Assembly (NCBI GenBank): GCA_004153385.1
Contig: SDAL01000003.1
Span: 248,001 to 312,000 of the forward strand
Length of the DNA stretch: 64,000 nt
Reading direction: 5' to 3'
Source of the DNA: Paracoccaceae bacterium
Lineage (GTDB): Bacteria > Pseudomonadota > Alphaproteobacteria > Rhodobacterales > Rhodobacteraceae
Below, piece after piece: positions 17,058 to 26,866 of the stretch. The notes below the pieces were generated by a model. The model had not been told where the DNA came from and made no database searches. It saw only the letters and a list, made by a program, of their open reading frames with translations. The translations under genes and the position numbers were made by a program. Position 1 is the stretch's first letter; every line of letters begins with the position of its first letter.

Positions 17058-19160
17058 CTAGCGTGTGAAGGATTGCGGGTTGCCCGCATCCACATTGATG
17101 ATATTTCCGGTCGATTTCGCGCTGGCCTCGGAGGCGAGGAAATAGCATGCCTCTGCAATATCTTCAGGCAAAACGGAGCGTTTGAGCAAGGAGCGCTGGC
17201 GATACATTTCTTCCAGCCCGTCCTTGTCGGTGCCATAGGTCGAGGCGCGCTGGTCAAGCCATTCGCCCGACCAGATCTTGGAACCACGCAAAACCGCATC
17301 GGGATTGACCACATTCACACGGATGCCATCGGGGGCGCCTTCCAGCGCCAGACATCGCGCCAGATGGATTTCAGCCGCCTTGGCCGTGCAATAGGCCGCA
17401 GCCCCCGGACTGGCCGCCAAACCGTTCTTGGACGCCACGAATACAATCGCCCCGCCGATACCTTGCTGTTTGAGCAGCTTGAACGCCTCGCGCGAAACAA
17501 GAAAATACCCGGTGGACAGGATCGACATGTTCTTGTCCCACAAGGCCAGCGTCGTATCCTCGATCTTGGCGGATGAGGCGATGCCAGCGTTGGACACAAC
17601 GATATCAACACCGCCGAATTCCACCGCCATATCAGCATAGGCCTGCGCCACTGCCGCCTCAGAGGTAACATTCATCTCGACCGTGCGCACCACATCTGCC
17701 GAATAGCGCCCTGCCAAGGCCTTGCATGTGTCCGCCAGCGCGTCTGCGTCGATATCGGCCAGCATCACACACGCGCCCTCAGACAGGTATCGCTGCGCCG
17801 TTGCCGCCCCGATGCCGCCTGCGCCGCCTGTCACGATCGCGACGCGCCCGGCCATGGATTTGGGCTTGGGCATGCGTTGTAGTTTGGCCTCTTCCAACAG
17901 CCAGTATTCGATGTCGAAGGCTTCCTGCTCGGGCAGGCCCTGATAGGTGCTGACCGCATCGGAATTGCGCATCACATTGATCGCGTTCACGTAAAACTCT
18001 GCCGAAATGCGCGCAGTTGCTTTATCCTTGGCAAAGGTGAACATGCCCACACCCGGAACCAGATACACGACCGCATTGGGGTCGCGCATCGCGGGGCTGT
18101 TGTCGTGTTTGCAGCGCGCGTAATAGGCCGCATAGTCGGCACGATAGTCCTCGATCATCCCGCGCAGCTTGTCCAGCGTCGCATCGGTATCGGGGTTGGC
18201 CGGATCGAAATCCACGACAAGCGGCCGGATTTTCGTGCGCAGGAAGTGATCCGGACACGAGGTTCCAAGCGCGGCAAGCGGGGCCATGCCTTTGGCACAC
18301 ACGAAATCCAGCACCGTGTCCTGATCGTCGAAATGGCCAACCTTGTGGCTGTCTTCGGAAATCATGCCGCGAATTGCGGGCATCAGACGGGCGGCCACCT
18401 CACGGCGCGTATCTGCCGGCAAGGTGGGATGGGCCACACCGCCAAAGACCGCAACATCTTGGGTTTTCTCTTCGAACCATTCGATGGCGCGGTTGATAAT
18501 GCGCAGCGTCAACTCGTAGCATTCCTGTGCATCATCGGCCCATGTGAACAGACCATGGCTTTCCAGCACAACGCCTTTGGCATCGGGGTTTTTCTGGCAG
18601 AAATCCTCCAGCCACAGACCCAGCTCATAGCCCGGCTTTTTCCACGGCAGCCAGCCGATCTCGTCGCCGTAAATCTCTTGCGTCAACTCTTTGGAGTTTT
18701 CCGATGCTGCAATCGCGATCACCGCATCAGGGTGCACGTGATCGACATGCGTATGGGGTACATAGGCATGCAGCGGCGTATCAATCGAGGCCGCGCGCGC
18801 ATTAAGGTTGAATGTGCAATGGGGCAGATAGCCCACCATTTCGTCTTCGAAATCGACGCCGCGATATTTGTCTTTCAGCGCGCGCAGCTTGTCCATGTAA
18901 AGCGTAGAGAAGCCGGACATCTCGATGGATCCGATATCACCGCCTGATCCCTTTACCCACAAAACCTCCCGGTCCTCGCCTGTCAGCGGATCGGGTTGCA
19001 TGACCTTGGCAGAGGTGTTGCCACCGCCATAATTGGTCACCCGTTTGTCCGATCCCAGCAGGTTCGAGCGGTAGAGCAGCTTTTCAGGCTCGCTCATGGA
19101 GGAGGCTTGCGCCTCGTCCCATTGATTGGCGATCCGTGCGCCTGTGGTGTCTTTGGGCAT
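17058..19160 (-). CDS. rhaD: Bifunctional rhamnulose-1-phosphate aldolase / alcohol (lactaldehyde) dehydrogenase
   Basis: The 700-aa fusion protein cleaves rhamnulose-1-phosphate to dihydroxyacetone phosphate and L-lactaldehyde, then handles the aldehyde with its dehydrogenase half. Residues about 1-430 form a class II aldolase/adducin domain with zinc ligands in PLHAYVPHTHVDHVHPDAV. Residues about 437-700 form an SDR domain (VTGGAGGIGAATAQ, SNAGIAS, AAYCTAKAAEIH). The ATG at 19160 follows GGGAGGAGCAACC. It is the first gene of the leftward rhaDI operon, divergent from rhaR. The fusion is normal for alphaproteobacterial rhamnose loci, unlike the separate aldolase of E. coli. Confidence 0.95.
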   Translation of the reverse strand: MPKDTTGARIANQWDEAQASSMSEPEKLLYRSNLLGSDKRVTNYGGGNTSAKVMQPDPLTGEDREVLWVKGSGGDIGSIEMSGFSTLYMDKLRALKDKYRGVDFEDEMVGYLPHCTFNLNARAASIDTPLHAYVPHTHVDHVHPDAVIAIAASENSKELTQEIYGDEIGWLPWKKPGYELGLWLEDFCQKNPDAKGVVLESHGLFTWADDAQECYELTLRIINRAIEWFEEKTQDVAVFGGVAHPTLPADTRREVAARLMPAIRGMISEDSHKVGHFDDQDTVLDFVCAKGMAPLAALGTSCPDHFLRTKIRPLVVDFDPANPDTDATLDKLRGMIEDYRADYAAYYARCKHDNSPAMRDPNAVVYLVPGVGMFTFAKDKATARISAEFYVNAINVMRNSDAVSTYQGLPEQEAFDIEYWLLEEAKLQRMPKPKSMAGRVAIVTGGAGGIGAATAQRYLSEGACVMLADIDADALADTCKALAGRYSADVVRTVEMNVTSEAAVAQAYADMAVEFGGVDIVVSNAGIASSAKIEDTTLALWDKNMSILSTGYFLVSREAFKLLKQQGIGGAIVFVASKNGLAASPGAAAYCTAKAAEIHLARCLALEGAPDGIRVNVVNPDAVLRGSKIWSGEWLDQRASTYGTDKDGLEEMYRQRSLLKRSVLPEDIAEACYFLASEASAKSTGNIINVDAGNPQSFTR

Positions 19161-19219
19161 GGTTGCTCCTCCCGAATGCATATGCCTTGGTTTGGATGAT
19201 AAACTCTGACTGAAAATGA

Positions 19220-19310
19220 CAAAAGTCAATCGTATTTAATCAAAAACAATCATTCTGCACTGCGGAATAGATATTTCATGATTTTTTATGATTGACAGTG
19301 ATTGATAATT
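19220..19310. promoter_or_regulatory. Phased decamer repeats in the rhaD/rhaR control region (candidate RhaR operators)
   Basis: On the minus strand, TGATTG, TGATTA and CGATTG begin at 19252, 19242 and 19232, exactly 10 bp apart. On the plus strand, TGATTGACAG (19289-19298) and TGATTGATAA (19299-19308) follow each other directly. The two sets point away from each other towards rhaD and rhaR. Repeats spaced one helical turn apart fit a DeoR-family repressor. The plus-strand set ends about 30 bp before the rhaR start. Confidence 0.6.
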
Positions 19311-19339
19311 TAAGCGAACGTGATCTCGGGGAGAGACAT

Positions 19340-20146
19340 ATGATCGAAAGTGAGCGCCATCGCGTAATCCTGTCTGCGGTACAGGCCCGGCCTGTGATCA
19401 CTGTGGCAGAGATCGTCGAACTGACGGAGGCCTCAGAGGCCACCGTCCGGCGTGACATCGCAACCTTGCACATGCAAAAGAAGGTCCGCCGTGTGCGCGG
19501 CGGCGTGGAATCCATTGCGCCGCCACAGTTCGTCGGGCTTTCCGGCCGCCCGTTCGAAATGAACGCCACGCGCAATGTCGCCCAGAAACGGGCCATCGCA
19601 CAGGCTGCGGTGGAAATGTGCGCCGATGGCGATGCAATCATCATCAACGGTGGCACCACCACATTCCAGATGGTCCACCCCTTGGCCAACCGTCGCTGTC
19701 TGGTGTTTACCAATTCGTTCCCGATTGCCGAGCATTTGCTCAAACAATCGAAAAATACCGTGATGCTTGCAGGTGGCACGATCTACCGCGAGCAGAACAT
19801 TATCCTGTCGCCGTTCGAGAACGATGTGACACGCAACTTTGCCGCGCGCCGGATGTTTCTGGGCGCGCAGGGCGTCTCGCATCTTGGGGTAATGGAGCAG
19901 GATCCGCTGATCATTCAGGCGGAAACCAAGCTGATCGGTCAGGCCGACGAGGTTGTGTTGATGGTCGACAGCACGAAATTCCGCAAACGGTCCAGTTTGA
20001 TCCTTTGCCCGCTCGAGCAGATCAGCACGCTGATCACCGATGACGGGATCGAGGACAAAACGGCCGCAATAATCGAGGCAGCGGGCATCGAGCTGGTTGC
20101 CGTGACCCCGGGACGCAACGAGGAGGTGCAGCCCGCGGTCCGTTGA
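19340..20146 (+). CDS. rhaR: DeoR-family regulator of rhamnose catabolism
   Basis: The 268-aa protein has a DeoR helix-turn-helix at its N-terminus (MIESERHRVILSAVQ ... TVAEIVELTEASEATVRRDI ... VRRVRGGVES) and a C-terminal DeoR sugar-phosphate-sensor domain (IIINGGTTTFQMV, TNSFPIAEHLL, VMVDSTKF, LITDDGI). The ATG at 19340 has GGGGAG upstream; an alternative TTG at 19292 would overlap the operator repeats and is not used. In Rhizobium leguminosarum RhaR of this type is a repressor of both rha operons. It is first in a seven-gene set rhaR-S-T-P-Q-U-K, 27 nt upstream of rhaS. Confidence 0.93.
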   Translation: MIESERHRVILSAVQARPVITVAEIVELTEASEATVRRDIATLHMQKKVRRVRGGVESIAPPQFVGLSGRPFEMNATRNVAQKRAIAQAAVEMCADGDAIIINGGTTTFQMVHPLANRRCLVFTNSFPIAEHLLKQSKNTVMLAGGTIYREQNIILSPFENDVTRNFAARRMFLGAQGVSHLGVMEQDPLIIQAETKLIGQADEVVLMVDSTKFRKRSSLILCPLEQISTLITDDGIEDKTAAIIEAAGIELVAVTPGRNEEVQPAVR

Positions 20147-20173
20147 AGTCGTCGCTCATTCAGGGAGGATATT

Positions 20174-21175
20174 ATGAGCATTTCCAGACGCATACTGATG
20201 ATGACAAGCCTAATGGCAGGCGCCGCGTTTATGGCGGGCCCTGTGGCAGCCCAAGATCCGGTGCGCATCGCGATTGTCGCAAAATCACTGGGCAACGGTT
20301 TTTTCGAGGCCGCAGCCCGCGGTGCCGAGGAGGCCGCCAAAGAAGTGGGCAATGCCGAGATCATCTACACCGGCCCCACATCCACCACCGCCGAAGGCCA
20401 GATCGAGGTGATCAACAGCCTGATCGCACAACGTGTGGACGCCATCGCGATATCGGCCAATGATCCAGACGCCGTCGTGCCAGCGCTGAAAAAGGCCATG
20501 CAGCGCGGGATCACGGTTGTATCATGGGATTCGGGCGTGGCCCCTGAAGGGCGCGAAATGCATCTGGCCCCGTCCTCTGATGCGCTGATCGGCCAGACGA
20601 TCATCAAGCTCGCCGCCGACCATCTGCCAGAGGGCGGCAAGGTTGCGGTCTTGTCGGCCACATCCACCTCCACAAACCAGAACATCTGGATTGCGGAGAT
20701 GAAAAAGGTCATGGACCAGTATCCCGATATCGAACTGGTCGCGACCGTCTATGGTGACGATCTGGCCGATAAATCCTACCGCGAGACACAAGGCCTTTTG
20801 CAAAGCTATCCCGATCTGGATGCGATCATCGCGCCGACGTCCGTAGGGATCGTGGCGGCCGCTCAAGCGGTACAGGACGCGGGCAAGGCCGGTCAGGTCA
20901 ACGTGACAGGCATTGGCCTGCCCTCCGAAATGGCAGGGGCGGTTGAAAACGGTGTGAGCCAGTCCTTTGCAATCTGGAACCCTGTCGATCTGGGCTATGC
21001 CACGACGATGCTGGCCTATAATCTTGCGACCGATCAGGCCACCGCAGAACCCGGTGCAGAAATCGCCATGGGCCGCCTAGGCACCGCGACACTGGATGAC
21101 GACAATCAGGCCGCGATGAGCGAGCCGTTCACCTATGACGCATCCAACATCGAAGAGTTCAAGGATATCTTCTGA
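20174..21175 (+). CDS. rhaS: Rhamnose ABC transporter, periplasmic substrate-binding protein
   Basis: The 333-aa protein starts with a signal peptide (MSISRRILMMTSLMAGAAFM ... cut after AAQ or VAA near residue 25). It then has the sugar-binding-protein fold of the RbsB class (VRIAIVAKSLGNGFFEAAARG, NSLIAQRVDAIAISANDPDA, VSWDSGVAPEGREMH, DAIIAPTSVGIVAAAQAV). It captures rhamnose for RhaTPQ. GGGAGG precedes the ATG. The name follows the rhizobial rha locus and should not be confused with the AraC regulator RhaS of E. coli. Confidence 0.93.
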   Translation: MSISRRILMMTSLMAGAAFMAGPVAAQDPVRIAIVAKSLGNGFFEAAARGAEEAAKEVGNAEIIYTGPTSTTAEGQIEVINSLIAQRVDAIAISANDPDAVVPALKKAMQRGITVVSWDSGVAPEGREMHLAPSSDALIGQTIIKLAADHLPEGGKVAVLSATSTSTNQNIWIAEMKKVMDQYPDIELVATVYGDDLADKSYRETQGLLQSYPDLDAIIAPTSVGIVAAAQAVQDAGKAGQVNVTGIGLPSEMAGAVENGVSQSFAIWNPVDLGYATTMLAYNLATDQATAEPGAEIAMGRLGTATLDDDNQAAMSEPFTYDASNIEEFKDIF

Positions 21176-21253
21176 TCCCTGATCACGCATCGGGCCCGCG
21201 CCATGATCCGGTCGGGCCCGATGCGCACGCGACGGCCCGGGAGGGGGTTTCTC

Positions 21254-22789
21254 ATGACTGACAATAACACGACACCGCAGCCTGTGCTGCGACTGAACGG
21301 CATTACCAAGACGTTTCCCGGTGTGCGCGCCCTTTCGGAGGTTGATCTGGCGCTTTATCCCGGTGAAGTCACCGCATTGATCGGGGAAAACGGCGCCGGA
21401 AAATCCACGCTTGTAAAGATTCTCACAGGCATCCATCAGCCCGACGCGGGCCAGATCATCGTGGACGAAACGCCCACCACGCTCGCCGATGCAAGCGCCG
21501 CCACCCGCGCGGGCATTACCGCGATCCATCAGGAAACCGTTTTGTTCGATGATCTTTCGGTGGCCGAAAATATCTATCTGGGCCATGCGCCACGCGGCCG
21601 GTTCGGGCTGCTGGACTGGGCGCGTATGGAGGAAGACGCCAGAGAAATCCTCAAACGGATCGGGGCCGCGATCAATCCGCGCCTGCCCTTGCGCGACCTC
21701 GGCATTGCCTCCAAACATCTGGTGGCAATCGCCCGCGCATTGTCGGTGCAGGCCCGTGTGGTGGTCATGGACGAGCCAACCGCCGCCCTGAGCCAAGCCG
21801 AGATCGAGGAGCTTTATACCCTGATCGACCGGCTGAAGGCCGAAGGCAAGGCGATCTTGTTCATCTCCCATAAATTCGACGAGGTCTTCCGCATTGCCGA
21901 ACGCTACACCGTGTTCCGTGACGGCCAGATGGTTGATGCGGGCATGATCAGCGATGTGACCGAAGATCAATTGGTGGAGAAAATGGTAGGCCGCGCGATG
22001 AGTGCGATCTTCCCCGTGCGCCATGCAACGCCGGGCGAGACAGTGCTGGAGGTGCGCGATTACAGCCATCCGACCGAATTCGCCGATATCTCATTTGATC
22101 TGCGGCGCGGGGAAATTTTGGGATTTTACGGCCTTGTCGGGGCGGGCCGATCGGAAATCATGCAATCACTTTTCGGGGTGACCAAGCCCAGCCACGGTGA
22201 GGCACGGCTTAACGGTCGCGCCCTGTCGATCCGCACCCCCGCAGATGCCATCGCCGAAGGGATCGTCTACGTCCCCGAGGATCGCGGCAAACAGGGCGCA
22301 ATCACCGCCATGCCGATTTTCCAGAACGTCACCCTGCCATCGCTGTCGCGCACCTCGAACAAGGGCTTTATCCGGATGGCGCAGGAGTTCGATCTGGCCC
22401 GCCACTACACCGAAAGGCTGGATCTGCGGGCCTCGGCACTGGATCAAACGGTGGGCAACCTGTCTGGCGGCAACCAGCAAAAGGTGGTGATCGCCAAATG
22501 GCTGGCCACCCGCCCCGAGGTCATCATCCTCGACGAACCGACCAAGGGCATTGATGTGGGCTCGAAGGCGGCGGTGCATGACTTCATGGCAGAACTTGCT
22601 GCCGAAGGGCTGTGCGTCATCATGGTCAGCTCTGAAATTCCGGAAATTCTGGGGATGTCTGACCGCGTCATCGTGATGCGCGAGGGCCGGATCGTGTCCC
22701 AACACCCGCGCGACGGGCTAAGCCCCGAAATCTTGGTACGTGAAGCGGCAGGCTATGGCGCGACCGCACAAAAGGAGAGTGCCGCATGA
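21254..22789 (+). CDS. rhaT: Rhamnose ABC transporter, ATP-binding protein (two ABC domains)
   Basis: The 511-aa protein contains two ABC domains in tandem, as in RbsA and MglA. The first has Walker A GENGAGKST and Walker B VVVMDEPTAALS. The second has the degenerate Walker A GLVGAGRSE, a full signature LSGGNQQK and Walker B VIILDEPTKGID. This asymmetry is normal for the family. The ATG at 21254 follows GGAGGGGG; a longer frame to 21203 lacks a ribosome site. It overlaps the next gene by ATGA, showing translational coupling with rhaP. Confidence 0.94.
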   Translation: MTDNNTTPQPVLRLNGITKTFPGVRALSEVDLALYPGEVTALIGENGAGKSTLVKILTGIHQPDAGQIIVDETPTTLADASAATRAGITAIHQETVLFDDLSVAENIYLGHAPRGRFGLLDWARMEEDAREILKRIGAAINPRLPLRDLGIASKHLVAIARALSVQARVVVMDEPTAALSQAEIEELYTLIDRLKAEGKAILFISHKFDEVFRIAERYTVFRDGQMVDAGMISDVTEDQLVEKMVGRAMSAIFPVRHATPGETVLEVRDYSHPTEFADISFDLRRGEILGFYGLVGAGRSEIMQSLFGVTKPSHGEARLNGRALSIRTPADAIAEGIVYVPEDRGKQGAITAMPIFQNVTLPSLSRTSNKGFIRMAQEFDLARHYTERLDLRASALDQTVGNLSGGNQQKVVIAKWLATRPEVIILDEPTKGIDVGSKAAVHDFMAELAAEGLCVIMVSSEIPEILGMSDRVIVMREGRIVSQHPRDGLSPEILVREAAGYGATAQKESAA

Positions 22790-23763
22790 TCATCAGCTTT
22801 CTGAAATCGCGGGAGGCGATCTTGCTGGGCGCCTTGATCGCCTTGATTTTACTGGTGGAATCACGCTTCTCCGGTTTTGCGATGCCGCGCAATCTGGCGG
22901 CCGTGTTCAACGACACCTCGATCCTGATCATTCTGGCGCTTGGCCAGACACTTGTCATTCTGACCCGCTGCATCGATCTGAGCCTTGCATCAAACCTCGC
23001 GCTGACGGGAATGGTCACGGCCATGTTGAATGCCGCCATGCCGGGCCTGCCGATTGTGGCCCTGCTGGCCGTCGCGGTCGCTTTGGGCCTGATTATGGGC
23101 GCGTTCAACGGCCTGTTGGTGTGGAAACTGAACATCCCCCCCATCGTCGTGACCTTGGGGACGCTGACCATCTACCGCGGGATCATATTCCTTGTGTCAG
23201 GCGGCTCGTGGGTCAACAGCCATGAAATGAGCGCGGCCTACAAAGCTTTGCCCCGTGCCCAGATGCTGGGGCTGCCGGTCCTGTCTTGGATTGCGATTGT
23301 CGTGATCGCGGGCTTTGCCATCGGGGTCAACCGCACCGCTTTGGGCCGCGCGTTCTATGCCGTTGGCGGCAATCCCGGCGCTGCCGTCTATACCGGTATC
23401 GATGTGGGGCGCACACGATTTTCGGCCTTTGTGATCGCAGGCGGGCTTGCGGGGCTTTGCGGCTATCTGTGGGTGTCGCGCTATGCGGTGGCCTATACAG
23501 ATGTGGCAGGCGGGTTTGAGCTGGATATCGTCGCGGCCTGCGTGATTGGCGGCATTTCCATCGCAGGCGGCTCCGGCACGGTTCTGGGGGCGGTTTTGGG
23601 CGCGCTTTTTCTGGGCGTGATCAAGAACGCCCTGCCCGTGGCAGGTATCTCGCCCTTCTGGCAAATGGCGATTTCGGGCGCGGCCATCATCATCGCGGTT
23701 GCCTTCAACGCCCGCAAACCCCCAAGCCGTATCATCCTCAAACATGCGGAGGCACGCTCATGA
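22786..23763 (+). CDS. rhaP: Rhamnose ABC transporter permease
   Basis: A 325-aa inner-membrane permease of the RbsC class with 8-10 hydrophobic segments. Signatures: LGQTLVILTRCIDLSLASNLAL (the conserved (T/S)xGIDLS region, here RCIDLS), GLIMGAFNGLLVWKLNIPPIVVTLGT and the EAA-like GLAGLCGYLWVSR. The start codon overlaps the rhaT stop, and the stop overlaps rhaQ. It forms the channel together with RhaQ. Confidence 0.93.
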   Translation: MIISFLKSREAILLGALIALILLVESRFSGFAMPRNLAAVFNDTSILIILALGQTLVILTRCIDLSLASNLALTGMVTAMLNAAMPGLPIVALLAVAVALGLIMGAFNGLLVWKLNIPPIVVTLGTLTIYRGIIFLVSGGSWVNSHEMSAAYKALPRAQMLGLPVLSWIAIVVIAGFAIGVNRTALGRAFYAVGGNPGAAVYTGIDVGRTRFSAFVIAGGLAGLCGYLWVSRYAVAYTDVAGGFELDIVAACVIGGISIAGGSGTVLGAVLGALFLGVIKNALPVAGISPFWQMAISGAAIIIAVAFNARKPPSRIILKHAEARS

Positions 23764-24785
23764 GCCTTGCTCCCCCCACCCCGACGCACGCGCCGCCTGC
23801 GGGGCGCAAACTCCCCAACCGCCTGAACGGACGCTCCGCACGGGTTTTGAAAAGCTGGGAGGTTCTGCTGGCCGTCATCGCAGTGGCGATATTTTTTGCC
23901 AACACATGGGCCAGCCCCTATTTCCTCGACCCGTGGAACCTGTCGGATGCGACGTTCAACTTTACCGAAAAAGCGATGATCGCGTTTGCGATGGCGCTGT
24001 TGATCATCTCGGGCGAGATCGACCTGTCGGTGGCCGGCATCATCGCGCTGGCCTCAACCGCAATGGGTTGGGCGGTGCAATATGGCGCGGGCACGGGCGA
24101 GCTGGTGGCCATAGGCGTGGGCGTGGGTGCCATCTGCGGCGCGTTCAACGGCGTGCTGGTGACCCGTTTTGGCCTGCCCTCCATCGTGGTGACAATCGGC
24201 ACCATGAGCCTGTTTCGCGGCATCAGCTACATCGTTCTGGGCGATCAGGCGTTTAACGGCTATCCCGAAAGCTTCGCCTTTTTCGGGCGCGGCTATGTCT
24301 TTTGGGTGATCTCGTTCGAGCTGGTACTGTTTGCCGTGTTTGCCCTGATCTATGCGCTGGTGTTGCACGGCACCAATTTCGGCCGCCATATCTATGCGAT
24401 TGGCAACAACCCGACTGCGGCCACATTTTCCGGCATCCGCGTGGAGCGTGTGAAAATGGCGCTGTTCTTGCTGACCGGTCTGATGTCGGGGATCGCAGCC
24501 GTCTGCCTGACCGCGCGGCTTGGCTCCACCCGCCCGTCCATTGCCTTTGGCTGGGAACTGGAGATTGTCACCATGGTTGTTCTGGGCGGCGTCTCGATCC
24601 TGGGCGGGGCCGGCTCTATTCTTGGCGTGGTGATTGCGGCCCTGATCATGGGGATGGTCACCTTTGGCCTCGGGCTTCTTAATGTGCCAGGCATTGTGAT
24701 GTCGATCTTCATAGGCGGGCTGTTGATCGGGGTGATCGCATTGCCGCGCATGGTGCAACTTCTACGAAAAGGACGCCTTACATGA
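23760..24785 (+). CDS. rhaQ: Rhamnose ABC transporter permease (second)
   Basis: A 341-aa permease homologous to RhaP, with a longer hydrophilic N-terminus (about 35 residues, Pro- and Arg-rich) before the first membrane helix. Family motifs: [64 protein letters not shown] and [17 protein letters not shown]. Overlaps at both ends (ATGA) couple it to rhaP and rhaU. Confidence 0.93.
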   Translation: MSLAPPTPTHAPPAGRKLPNRLNGRSARVLKSWEVLLAVIAVAIFFANTWASPYFLDPWNLSDATFNFTEKAMIAFAMALLIISGEIDLSVAGIIALASTAMGWAVQYGAGTGELVAIGVGVGAICGAFNGVLVTRFGLPSIVVTIGTMSLFRGISYIVLGDQAFNGYPESFAFFGRGYVFWVISFELVLFAVFALIYALVLHGTNFGRHIYAIGNNPTAATFSGIRVERVKMALFLLTGLMSGIAAVCLTARLGSTRPSIAFGWELEIVTMVVLGGVSILGGAGSILGVVIAALIMGMVTFGLGLLNVPGIVMSIFIGGLLIGVIALPRMVQLLRKGRLT

Positions 24786-25099
24786 GCGAAAAACACGCCT
24801 TTATCATGCGGCTGATCCCCGGTCAGGAGGCAGAGTATCGCCGCCGCCACGACGCCATCTGGCCAGAGCTGTCGGCGCTTTTGAAACAGGCAGGTGTGCG
24901 CGATTATTCCATACATCTTGATCGCGAGACATCCACACTGTTTGCGGTGCTTACGCGCAGTGATGACCATACCATGAGCACGCTACCCGACCATCCCGTG
25001 ATGCAGCGCTGGTGGTCCTATATGGCCGATATCATGATCACCCACGAGACCAACGCGCCGGTCGAACGGACGCTAGAGACAGTGTTTCACCTGCCATGA
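24782..25099 (+). CDS. rhaU: L-rhamnose mutarotase
   Basis: The 105-aa dimeric alpha/beta-barrel-type protein interconverts the anomers of L-rhamnose so that the isomerase receives its preferred form. Motifs: [24 protein letters not shown] (the conserved His in YRRRHD and the following acidic residue line the active site), [16 protein letters not shown] and [15 protein letters not shown]. It overlaps rhaQ upstream and rhaK downstream by ATGA. It is equivalent to rhaM in other nomenclature. Confidence 0.94.
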   Translation: MSEKHAFIMRLIPGQEAEYRRRHDAIWPELSALLKQAGVRDYSIHLDRETSTLFAVLTRSDDHTMSTLPDHPVMQRWWSYMADIMITHETNAPVERTLETVFHLP

Positions 25100-26508
25100 C
25101 ACCACGCCATATTGCCGTAATCGATATCGGGAAAACCAATGCGAAACTCGCATTGGTTGATGGTGAAAGCCTGACAGAACTGGCCGTCGAAACACGCCCC
25201 AACACCGTGCTTTGCGGCCCGCCGTGGCCACATTTCGATCTGGAGGGACACTGGATATTCCTGCGTGACGCACTGGCGCGGATGCAAGCCGCCCACGGCA
25301 TCGATGCGATTTCGGTCACCACCCACGGGGCGGCCTGCGTGCTGCTGGATCAGGCAGGCGATCTGGCCGCACCGATGCTGGATTATGAATATAAAGGCCC
25401 TGACGATCTGCGCGCCCAATATGATGCGCTCAGACCCGGATTTCATGAAACCGGCAGCCCGCGCCTGCCTGCGGGGCTGAACTTGGGCGCACAGCTTCAC
25501 TGGCAATTTGCAACCGATCCGGATCTGGCGGCACGCTGCGCCCATGTGGTGACCTATCCGCAATACTGGGGCTTCCGGCTGACCGGAAATTTCGCCACCG
25601 ATGTGACCTCGCTTGGATGCCACAGCGATCTGTGGAACCCTTGGACGGGGATGCCATCATCGCTGGTGGACAAACTGGGACTGTCCGGCAAACTCGCCCC
25701 GGCGCGCAAATCCAGCGATATCATCGGCACCGTCAGCCCCGAGGTCGCCGCCCAGACGGGCCTTTCAACCAGCACCCCTGTGGCCTGCGGGATCCACGAC
25801 AGCAATGCATCGCTTTATCCGTATCTGTGCGCGGCACATGCCGCCAATGACGGGCCGAAACCCTCTGATCAGCCGTTTTCGGTGGTCTCCACCGGCACAT
25901 GGGTCGTGGCCATGGCCGTGGGCGGCACCGACGGGCGCAATCTGGACCCTGCCCGCGATACGCTGGTGAACGTCAACGCCTTGGGCAATCCGGTGCCATC
26001 GGCGCGGTTCATGGGCGGGCGCGAATTCGAGGTGATCCGTCAGGGCATCTCTGGCGCGCCCACGCCCGCCGACCGTGCGGCAGTGCTTGACGGGATCTTC
26101 CTTCTGCCCGCGATCGAGCCTGCCACCGGCCCATTTCCAGACCGTCGGGGTGGATTTTCGCGCCAGCCCCGCACGCCCGGCGCGCGTCTGCTGGCCCTGT
26201 CATGGTATCTTGCGCTGATGACCGATCAGTGCCTTGATCTGATCGGCGCCAAGGGGCCGGTCATTATCGAGGGGCCCTTTGGTCGCAACCGTGATTTTCT
26301 GGAGATGCTGGGGTGCCTGCGCCCCGATCCGGTGGAGGCCGCGCAATCGGCGACCGGCACATCCGTGGGCAGCGCGATGCTCTTCATCCCCGCCCACACC
26401 GCCCAACCCGGCACACGTATCCACAGCATGGAGCCGGAAAAACTGCGTGATTACGCACAGCGGTGGCGGGCTATGACGGCGCAAGCGCATGCCGGTGAGA
26501 CGGCCTGA
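25096..26508 (+). CDS. rhaK: Rhamnulokinase (FGGY family)
   Basis: The kinase phosphorylates L-rhamnulose to rhamnulose-1-phosphate, the aldolase substrate. The 470-aa protein has the FGGY-kinase phosphate-1 motif ([17 protein letters not shown], residues 5-21), a substrate-loop region ([14 protein letters not shown]) and an ATP-binding region ([15 protein letters not shown]). The ATG at 25096 overlaps the rhaU stop, so the longer frame from 25012 is rejected. In R. leguminosarum RhaK is also needed for the transporter to function, which fits its place in the transport operon. Confidence 0.93.
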   Translation: MTPRHIAVIDIGKTNAKLALVDGESLTELAVETRPNTVLCGPPWPHFDLEGHWIFLRDALARMQAAHGIDAISVTTHGAACVLLDQAGDLAAPMLDYEYKGPDDLRAQYDALRPGFHETGSPRLPAGLNLGAQLHWQFATDPDLAARCAHVVTYPQYWGFRLTGNFATDVTSLGCHSDLWNPWTGMPSSLVDKLGLSGKLAPARKSSDIIGTVSPEVAAQTGLSTSTPVACGIHDSNASLYPYLCAAHAANDGPKPSDQPFSVVSTGTWVVAMAVGGTDGRNLDPARDTLVNVNALGNPVPSARFMGGREFEVIRQGISGAPTPADRAAVLDGIFLLPAIEPATGPFPDRRGGFSRQPRTPGARLLALSWYLALMTDQCLDLIGAKGPVIIEGPFGRNRDFLEMLGCLRPDPVEAAQSATGTSVGSAMLFIPAHTAQPGTRIHSMEPEKLRDYAQRWRAMTAQAHAGETA

Positions 26509-26866
26509 TCAATGAAAGGGCCTTGGCGGCGATAGGGTCGGACATTGCCCGCTGGCCGGTTCAAAGGCCCTGCACGCACTGGAACGCTGCACCTCATGCC
26601 AAGGCGGCAGGGCGCGGGCGCGGCTGGCACAGTTCAGACCACCATGATGCATCAGGCGCGCGTGCCCGCCTGTGGGCCGCGCTGATGGGCGGCCATGGCA
26701 AATGCGCGATGTGATTGATATCGCCGTGACCCGCGTGCGCCCTGTTCACGGTCAGAAACCGCGTGCCAGAACACGCGTTACGGGGTATGGGGATCATTGG
26801 GGTCAGGTGTCTTTCAGACGCACCCCAAAGACCCCGCAAACCTGCCCCTGAAAACGGTATTGAAAC
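26509..26866. other. Intergenic region after rhaK
   Basis: A 358-bp gap with no supported gene. AGGGCCTT (26517-26524) and AAGGCCCT (26564-26571) could form a long-loop hairpin ending the rha transcript. The promoter of the following phosphopantetheinyl transferase must lie here. Short frames on both strands are compositional. Confidence 0.4.
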
